From Adhaeribacter aquaticus DSM 16391 (GTDB lineage: Bacteria > Bacteroidota > Bacteroidia > Cytophagales > Hymenobacteraceae), in assembly GCF_000473365.1 (NCBI RefSeq), contig NZ_AXBK01000003.1, positions 41,846 to 105,845 on the forward strand: a DNA stretch of 64,000 nucleotides, read 5' to 3'. Positions 58,858-64,000 of the stretch are shown in pieces. The notes below the pieces were generated by a model that saw only the letters and a list, made by a program, of their open reading frames with translations, was not told the origin of the DNA and made no database searches. Position numbers and translations under genes: made by a program. Each line of letters starts with the position of its first letter. The first letter of the stretch is position 1.

Positions 58858-59599
58858 ACGCATCATCCTATCCATCGTTGCTGGCCTGGTCTTGGTCGGT
58901 TGCCGGTCATCCATTATAGTTCCTCAGTTTTCAGCCGCCGGGTACCGCCCCCCGCTGTCATCACAGCGCTTCGATACAGCGACGGCCATCGCCACCCACG
59001 ATTATTCCACCACCCTGCCAAGGCGGGTAAATGGGGAAGTGCGGCCCCAGGTTATAAGCACGCGTAACCACGCACCTAGGGAGAAACAAGAGCCAGCAGG
59101 CAAACTAGGCAGCAGGTATGCAAAAGCTACGAGCGAAGATACTGCGAGCAGTTCAACCCAACCGATGGCACTGCGCGAGTCACGTCAGTACTCATCGCCC
59201 AAGCTATTAAGTGCCCAAACGCTGGCGCATTATGGCCTACATTTTGTTTTCCCAGTTGTGTTGGCGCTAGTGTTTTTTCCCTTGATGTGGCAAACCGCTT
59301 ACCTGACTATGTTGGCCACGATGCTCATTGACTTGGACCACCTGCTGGCCAAACCCATCTTTGACCCACTACGTTGCAGCGTGGGTTATCACCCGCTGCA
59401 CTCCTTTTACGCCATACCGGTATATGCGCTGCTGCTCCTGCTGCCAGCGACGCAAATTATCGCCGTGGGCCTGCTTTTCCACCTGTTCACGGATACAGTG
59501 GACTGCTTGTGGAGCTTCAGCCACTGCCGCGAGTGCTACCTCAACTCCCGTATTTACGCATTGCGCAACTGGGTGCGGAAGCTATCTTTTTATCTATGA
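58730..59599 (+). CDS. chimeric ORF: lipoprotein signal fragment plus DUF6122 protein
   Basis: One open frame of 289 codons, but its first 40 codons are read from the IS remnant. Then ALRIILSIVAGLVLVGCRSS looks like a lipoprotein signal from another gene, and from about codon 146 (ATG at 59165) a DUF6122 membrane protein follows: LAHYGLHFVFPVVLALVFFP, LTMLATMLIDLDHLLAKPIF, HPLHSFYAIPVYALLLLLPA and FHLFTDTVDCLW. The functional unit is probably 59165-59599 (144 residues). Its G+C content is well above the plasmid average, suggesting recent arrival. The stop overlaps the next ATG (ATGA). Confidence 0.6.
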   Translation: MRWSGRNRHGESSFPLSWKQQNQPANGSELNMMRPFGPRQSALRIILSIVAGLVLVGCRSSIIVPQFSAAGYRPPLSSQRFDTATAIATHDYSTTLPRRVNGEVRPQVISTRNHAPREKQEPAGKLGSRYAKATSEDTASSSTQPMALRESRQYSSPKLLSAQTLAHYGLHFVFPVVLALVFFPLMWQTAYLTMLATMLIDLDHLLAKPIFDPLRCSVGYHPLHSFYAIPVYALLLLLPATQIIAVGLLFHLFTDTVDCLWSFSHCRECYLNSRIYALRNWVRKLSFYL

Positions 59600-60324
59600 G
59601 TGAAGGCAAAGCTATAATGGGGATGGGCGTAACGCCCTGTTACAACAAAGAACCCGCTCAGTTTATGCCGTTTCTGGCGCAGGCCTGTCAGGCTAACCTG
59701 GATTTGGTTTATGCTGAAAACTATACCGGCTTCGAGCTACTACTCCCAGCCGCCGGATTCATAGATTATGGATATGCGCAAACGTATCGGCTTAGTATTA
59801 ATTATTATGATGATAATGAGCAGCAACCGGATGCTACCTATATAGATGTGGTTTATGAATTATTCCTTCCTATCTACTTGCCCGATGATAAAGAAATTTC
59901 TATATCGTTTTATCCAACGCAAATCTATACTCTGAATTTTTTAACATTTCATCACCATTGGCGCTGGTTTATGGAAGATTTAAAAGGAGAGAATGATGCT
60001 TATTTTAAATCCCATCAGGTTATTATCGACCGCTGCCAACAGGTACAGGATATGTACCGGCCTTTGATGAAATGGCTAGCTTCTGATTTCTTGCTCATTT
60101 TTTCAAATTACGACTATGAATTTGAAACAGAGGTATTATACAAACCTCAACGCCACAAAACCTACACCTTTCCGGAATTGCCCGAACTGGCTAAACGGTT
60201 AGATTCTTTAAAAATATTTTCTTTAAGTGATTTATTGAAAGGCCCTGGTCATCCGGAATTCCCTTTGGAATTTTTGACCACTACTGAGGAAGAAGTGGTT
60301 TTAACAGACAGGATGAATGTTTAG
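59596..60324 (+). CDS. hypothetical 242-residue protein
   Basis: Starts at the ATG in ATGA overlapping the DUF6122 stop, so it is coupled. It is a soluble, acidic protein with FMPFLAQACQANLDLVYAEN, ISFYPTQIYTLNFLTFHHHW and LKIFSLSDLLKGPGHPEFPL. Codon use returns to the AT-rich plasmid type at about 59760, so the first 50 codons share the high-G+C style of the upstream gene. An extended start at 59374 was rejected because it reads through DUF6122 in another frame. No family is recognised. Confidence 0.5.
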   Translation: MSEGKAIMGMGVTPCYNKEPAQFMPFLAQACQANLDLVYAENYTGFELLLPAAGFIDYGYAQTYRLSINYYDDNEQQPDATYIDVVYELFLPIYLPDDKEISISFYPTQIYTLNFLTFHHHWRWFMEDLKGENDAYFKSHQVIIDRCQQVQDMYRPLMKWLASDFLLIFSNYDYEFETEVLYKPQRHKTYTFPELPELAKRLDSLKIFSLSDLLKGPGHPEFPLEFLTTTEEEVVLTDRMNV

Positions 60325-60354
60325 TAGTTATTCTGGTTCTTCTTAATTAAAAGT

Positions 60355-60720
60355 TTATCCTATTAAATCTAGTTGCCACCACTTATTATATTGTATGTTC
60401 AACCGCGGCTGCCAGGCTTTAATGCACCTTTTCTCATATTGCAAGGCTTCTTCTTTCAAATCGAAGGCCTTTAGGAAAATGTTTGTTTGCTGATTTATTT
60501 TATGAGTATGTTTTACCATCCGCCAGTAGACGGAGCGGGTGCAACCGATATAGACCGGTTTAAAATCCGGGGTTTCCGGTTTTCCTTCAAAGATAAAATA
60601 AACGTAATAACAATCACCTGACAAATTGCGGGCTTTCTTTAATAAATCAAGGCGGGTATATCTTTTCATCTCCATCTTAAAAGCATACCAGTCTTGAAGC
60701 CGCAAATTGGAAAGAGTCAT
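60355..60720 (-). CDS. GIY-YIG nuclease domain protein
   Basis: 121 residues. The GIY-YIG core reads CYYVYFIFEGKPETPDFKPV, then YIGCTRSVYWRMVKHTHKIN, and further on the conserved acidic residue in LKEEALQYEKRCIKAWQPRL. The first half has a YVYFI in place of GIY. Small single-domain GIY-YIG proteins are common on plasmids and phages and may be homing-type or repair nucleases. It is convergent with the 59596 gene (31-base gap). Confidence 0.75.
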   Translation of the reverse strand: MTLSNLRLQDWYAFKMEMKRYTRLDLLKKARNLSGDCYYVYFIFEGKPETPDFKPVYIGCTRSVYWRMVKHTHKINQQTNIFLKAFDLKEEALQYEKRCIKAWQPRLNIQYNKWWQLDLIG

Positions 60721-60989
60721 TTTTTAAAACGTTTTATAATCCAATAATATTTAATGTTATTTTCTTATAAGAATAGACAATATTACGAATTTAAAACATT
60801 AAAAATCAATATTTTATATATTTTTTTGTTCACAATATATTGTTAATAATTTCCCGAAATAGCTGTTTTTAACACTATTTTAATCAAAGAGTTTAACAAT
60901 TTAAATCAAAATCAAGGTATCTAAAAAATCAGTATTGAGTATTGCCAAATTGGTACCTTTGAGAATATTTATACAAAGTATTTAAGTTA

Positions 60990-61927
60990 ATGCTACCTGA
61001 AAGATTTTCTGAAATGATCACTCTTATTAAATAGTCTCGTCTCTTTGCCTTTCAGACGGTTAATACCGAGTTAATTAACCTGTATTGGACAGTAGGGAAA
61101 TATATAAACCTGCGCCTGGCTAACGCCAGCTGGGGAGAGAAAACTATTGACGAATTGGCTCACTATATTCAAAACCACCATCCGGAGCTTAGGCGCGGTT
61201 TGTACCGGATGAAACAATTTTACGAAACCTATGCCTCCAGCAAAATTGTGTCATCACTGATGGCACAATCAGAAACACCTTGACCAGAGGAAAATACAAT
61301 TATGTCATCGCTGATGACACAATTAGAAAATAATGGAATTCATCATACGCTGCTTACGCAGGTTACCTGGACCCATCACCTAGTTTTACTGGCCCGAACC
61401 AAAACAGAAGAAGAACGCGAATACTATTTACGGCTTTGCATTTAGGAAAAATACAGTGTACGGGAATTGGGAAGGCAGACTACCAACTGCCTATTTGAAA
61501 GGGCTATGTTAGGCAATCAACATCCGCCGCCGGCCATCAAAGAGTTAAACCAGGATATTGGCAATATTTTTAAAGACAGCTATGTATTTGAATTTTTAAA
61601 TCTTCCGTAACCCCATAATGAAAGTGCATTACAGAAAGCCTTAATAAACCACATGAAATTTTTATCATGGAATTAGGCCGGGATTTTCTTTTTGTAGGAG
61701 AAGAATACCGCCTACAGGTAGGAAACAGCGATTTCCATATCGATTTGTTATTTTACCACCGGGGTTTACAGTGCCTGGTAGCATTTGAATTGAAAGCCGA
61801 TAAATTTAAGCCGGAGCATTTAGGACAGCTTAATTTTTATTTGGAGGCCCTGGGCCGGGATGTAAAAAAAGAAAGAGAGAATCCTAGTATTGGCATTCTT
61901 TTTTGTAAAGAAAAAATTTGCACCTAA
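60990..61927 (+). pseudogene. DUF1016/YhcG-type nuclease pseudogene
   Basis: The order of DUF1016 motifs is complete, but several stops break the frame: FAFQTVNTELINLYWTVGKY, LRRGLYRMKQFYETYASS, VTWTHHLVLLARTKTEEERE, EYYLRLCI then a stop, KYSVRELGRQTTNCLFERAM, IFKDSYVFEFLNLP then a stop, and finally LGRDFLFVGEEYRLQVGNSD with LLFYHRGLQCLVAFELKADK (nuclease E-x-K). At least four in-frame stops or shifts are seen, and the expected last 60-70 residues are missing. The gene would have encoded a PD-(D/E)xK nuclease found in defence and partition contexts. Confidence 0.85.
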
Positions 61928-62124
61928 ACCGCGTTTATTAAATGAATATTCGATCTGGTTTTTTATTAGTCTGAAATATAATCTTGCGTGTATTTTACTC
62001 CGCATTGTAAAATTATGTTTTAAATCTGCTTTGCATCTCTGGCATAATTTACACTTTCTGCTTTATAAGATGGGGATACCGCAAGAAATGCAACTTGTTT
62101 GATCTCACACTGGTTGAATACATA

Positions 62125-62373
62125 ATGGATGAATACTTTAATATACCAGTGACTTACCAAGGTGAAGAATTATCTTTTACCTCCAAACTATTAATGACAG
62201 GATATATCCATAAATTTCAGGTAAAAATTGGCGAAGAAATTATATTCTTTGAACCAGATGAGGACGGAAATTATAGGGCAATTATAGATCAGGAACAAAT
62301 AAATAATGATACCGCATATGACGAAGGGTTGTTGAAAGCTATTGCAAATGTTATTGAATCTATGAAGGAGTAA
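62125..62373 (+). CDS. hypothetical 82-residue protein
   Basis: From the ATG at 62125: MDEYFNIPVTYQGEELSFTS, then KFQVKIGEEIIFFEPDEDGN and YDEGLLKAIANVIESMKE. It is a small alpha/beta protein of a type often found in Bacteroidota genomes, with no known function. A TTG-led extension upstream (62095) was not used. It lies just after the DUF1016 pseudogene. Confidence 0.5.
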   Translation: MDEYFNIPVTYQGEELSFTSKLLMTGYIHKFQVKIGEEIIFFEPDEDGNYRAIIDQEQINNDTAYDEGLLKAIANVIESMKE

Positions 62374-62450
62374 TAATTTTTAGTCACTTCAATTTTAACA
62401 TTTTTTATAACTCCTCGTTATTTAAATCTTAATTTAAATTGAGCTGAAAC

Positions 62451-62663
62451 ATGCCCTTATTTAAGAAAGCTATTAATTTCAAACCAGATCATTTAGACAA
62501 TATGACCTATAATGATTGTGATGAATTATTGTTGTGCTTTCGCTATTTGCTCTCAAGGGAAGGCCACCCAATTGAAAAACAAACTATTGAAATGAATATC
62601 AAGTTGCTGGAAGCGAAAATGGATGATATAAAACTAAATAATTTTGGCAGGGTGAAACATTAA
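62451..62663 (+). CDS. hypothetical 70-residue protein
   Basis: A soluble helical protein, MPLFKKAINFKPDHLDNMTY and LLCFRYLLSREGHPIEKQTI, then LLEAKMDDIKLNNF. It is in the same direction as the preceding small gene, with a 77-base gap. It has a short N-terminal basic part and no motif. No family is recognised. Confidence 0.4.
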   Translation: MPLFKKAINFKPDHLDNMTYNDCDELLLCFRYLLSREGHPIEKQTIEMNIKLLEAKMDDIKLNNFGRVKH

Positions 62664-62798
62664 AAATTCCCAATAGCTTTTTACTTGAAATACCTGATAT
62701 AATTCAGAAAGTTTATCTAATGGGGCTTCATTCTTAAAGCCTTGGTAATCCTTATTAAATTCAGTATAATATCTTTTAACCTCTTTACTTACACCTGC

Positions 62799-63005
62799 TT
62801 AATCTTCCAGAAAATAAAGGATCTTTTCTAATCTTTCCATTAAGGTTAAGTCTCTTTGGGATTCAATCAGCGTTTTAAGTTCTTTTTTTATTGGTATTAA
62901 TTTCTTTAAATCCAATGAATATACTTCGAACGTATTTAAAAGCAGGTAAATGATAAAGTTAAAATTGCCATAAACAATATTCTCTTTAGTTATATTTGCA
63001 GTCAT
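62799..63005 (-). CDS. small helical protein, paralog of 63453-63764
   Basis: 68 residues. The pattern FIIYLLLNTFEVYSLDLKKL, then KKELKTLIESQRDLTLMERL and EKILYFLED lines up with the 63453-63764 protein (LIINRLLNTIKAYEISFNEL, KYELNIILNHTNNLPYIEKL and EMVSDFLQ). Both lie on the minus strand beside the 63034 gene. Role unknown; the pattern suggests a small family of helical regulators. The start faces the divergent 63034 gene across 28 bases. Confidence 0.5.
   Translation of the reverse strand: MTANITKENIVYGNFNFIIYLLLNTFEVYSLDLKKLIPIKKELKTLIESQRDLTLMERLEKILYFLED
62965..62998 (+). promoter_or_regulatory. promoter for the 63034 gene
   Basis: A TTG at 62965-62967 and TATATTTG at 62991-62998, 23 bases apart, fit the Bacteroidota -33/-7 layout. 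The start codon at 63034 lies 36 bases beyond. The promoter lies inside the start of the divergent 62799-63005 gene. Confidence 0.5.
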
Positions 63006-63033
63006 ATATAGCGCTATACGTAGGTATATAAAT

Positions 63034-63465
63034 ATGTTATTATTCCAAAATTCCCTGATTGTATTAGACTACGAACCGAGCACAGATATATTATCTGTTA
63101 AGTGGCCTAATGTTGAAAGATATTTACTGCCGGAGGTTAAGATGGCCTTAAAGACAGTAGTAGAATATATTACTAGCTATGATGTAAAGAAGCTTTTAAT
63201 AGATGCCAGCACAACTCAATCTTCTCCCGGTCTGATTGATAGCCCGGAATACAAAGAAATTATTACCAACTTCGTTATAAGTTTACCTAAAACCAGATTG
63301 CAAAAATCGGCCAGAATTATTGCCTTAGATGCCGAACGGGAAATAAAAACCCAAAAATTAACTTCTGAAATTAAATCAGAAACTAAATACCAAATTGAAA
63401 GTCGGGATTTCAGAAACAAAGAAGATGCTATTACTTGGTTAAAATCTTCACCTTATTCCCAATAA
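63034..63465 (+). CDS. hypothetical protein, STAS/SpoIIAA-like
   Basis: 143 residues with alternating strands and helices: VLDYEPSTDILSVKWPNVER, MALKTVVEYITSYDVKKLLI and DASTTQSSPGLIDSPEY. The order strand-strand-helix-strand with VKKLLIDAS resembles the STAS-like proteins of Bacteroidota that lack a known function. It lies between the two paralogous minus-strand genes; its 3' end overlaps the last 13 bases of the 63453 gene. Confidence 0.55.
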   Translation: MLLFQNSLIVLDYEPSTDILSVKWPNVERYLLPEVKMALKTVVEYITSYDVKKLLIDASTTQSSPGLIDSPEYKEIITNFVISLPKTRLQKSARIIALDAEREIKTQKLTSEIKSETKYQIESRDFRNKEDAITWLKSSPYSQ

Positions 63466-63764
63466 ACAACTTTAGAGGTATCTACATTTTGATTAGACTT
63501 TAGCGAAATTAAATCTCCACACAATTCCAGGTGCATTTTTCTAATTATATAGGAATTAACTCCTTTCAATTGCAGAAAATCGCTTACCATTTCTAACTTT
63601 TCGATATAAGGCAAATTATTAGTGTGGTTTAAAATAATGTTTAATTCATATTTAAGAACTCCTAACTCATTAAAACTTATTTCATAAGCTTTTATAGTGT
63701 TGAGTAGCCGGTTTATTATTAAATTATACTTTTCCTGAATTGAATCATTAAAAAGATTATTCAT
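63453..63764 (-). CDS. small helical protein, paralog of 62799-63005
   Basis: 103 residues: MNNLFNDSIQEKYNLIINRL, then IILNHTNNLPYIEKLEMVSD and a C-terminal GVNSYIIRKMHLELCGDLIS. It is longer than its paralog by about 35 residues. The 5' 166 bases of the gene, with upstream DNA, are duplicated further right at 63824-64000 as a truncated copy (MNNLFNDSIQEK... ending LPYIENF). No family is recognised. Confidence 0.5.
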   Translation of the reverse strand: MNNLFNDSIQEKYNLIINRLLNTIKAYEISFNELGVLKYELNIILNHTNNLPYIEKLEMVSDFLQLKGVNSYIIRKMHLELCGDLISLKSNQNVDTSKVVYWE

Positions 63765-63774
63765 ATATGTAAAA
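63598..63774. repeat. 177-base direct repeat, copy 1
   Basis: The interval 63598-63774 is repeated at 63824-64000 with no difference that I can see; the offset is 226 bases. It contains the 5' part of the 63453-63764 gene and its upstream TATATGTAAAA. Confidence 0.9.
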
Positions 63775-63823
63775 GGGATGTTAAGGGAACTCTTTATTTT
63801 TGATTCAAATATATAATTAAAAA

Positions 63824-64000
63824 TTTTCGATATAAGGCAAATTATTAGTGTGGTTTAAAATAATGTTTAATTCATATTTAAGAACTCCTAACTCATTAAA
63901 ACTTATTTCATAAGCTTTTATAGTGTTGAGTAGCCGGTTTATTATTAAATTATACTTTTCCTGAATTGAATCATTAAAAAGATTATTCATATATGTAAAA
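63824..64000. repeat. 177-base direct repeat, copy 2, at window end
   Basis: The second copy begins after a 49-base spacer and still matches at the last base of the window, so it may extend further. On the minus strand it encodes a truncated version of the first gene, ending LPYIENF and a stop. It could be a tandem duplication or an assembly feature. Confidence 0.85.

Noticed and set aside
59374..59595. extended start of the 59596 gene
   Set aside because: It reads the DUF6122 gene in a different frame; the ATGA overlap gives the natural start.
1..64000. rRNA, tRNA and tmRNA genes
   Set aside because: No stretch with the conserved cores of these genes was recognised by reading; consistent with a plasmid.

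Overview
The window looks like most of a large conjugative plasmid from a member of the Bacteroidota, probably order Cytophagales and Hymenobacteraceae-like (for example an Adhaeribacter relative). That placement is an inference. It rests on a type IX secretion C-terminal sorting domain, a 6-bladed beta-propeller lipoprotein, Bacteroidota promoter elements of the TAnnTTTG type, absence of obvious Shine-Dalgarno sites, and a CTnDOT-type tra/mob gene set. No rRNA or tRNA gene and no CRISPR array was seen.

Layout. 0-3 kb: plasmid replication initiator on the minus strand with a small hydrophobic reading frame and a promoter upstream. 3-10.5 kb: accessory genes. Several are bounded by imperfect inverted repeats that resemble integron attC sites with no integrase in view, and an ECF sigma factor/anti-sigma-like pair sits among them. 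10.6-19.3 kb: a probable defence region with a DUF6035-type nuclease, an HTH-ImmA/IrrE regulator, a single-chain type ISP-like restriction-modification enzyme and a DUF3800 protein overlapping a small partner gene. 19.5-25 kb: a serine resolvase with its dyad site, a broken plasmid gene, GAF/response regulator/histidine kinase genes and a copper-handling group (HMA-like, DUF305, four-helix Csp). 25.2-28.7 kb: an Abi-family HEPN protein with a divergent candidate structured RNA, a PLD-like nuclease, and a Fic toxin with a VbhA-like antitoxin. 29-41 kb: plasmid maintenance and establishment genes (DUF932, ArdC-like antirestriction, Toprim/DUF3991, DUF4099/DUF3945, M23 peptidase) and several unknown small genes.

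41-46.1 kb is a minus-strand mobilization operon: mobA, the MobB relaxase, the MobC/TraG coupling protein and an XRE regulator. 46.9-57.8 kb is a plus-strand transfer operon corresponding to traA, B, D, E, F, G, an H-position lipoprotein, then I, J, K, L, M and N. These two divergent operons flank a 740-base noncoding region. It holds a strong inverted repeat (oriT candidate) and a remarkable array of short TRGTAAA-like units kept in a strict 8-base phase for over 400 bases, directly upstream of the ParA-like gene. I read that array as a candidate centromere or operator.

57.8-64 kb is a decayed accessory end: a Rep C-terminal-like fragment, an IS3-type remnant fused to a DUF6122 gene, a GIY-YIG nuclease, a DUF1016 nuclease pseudogene, paralogous small genes and a 177-base duplication that runs into the window end.

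How it works together: the mob operon would process DNA at oriT and deliver it through the Tra type IV secretion channel. ArdC and the proteins sharing a basic C-terminal P-K/R-hydrophobic ending (relaxase, Toprim, DUF3945, Fic) may act in the recipient. GCTAGC palindromes placed at near-identical distances upstream of the antitoxin-fic and Toprim operons, and at the start of mobC, suggest a shared plasmid regulator.
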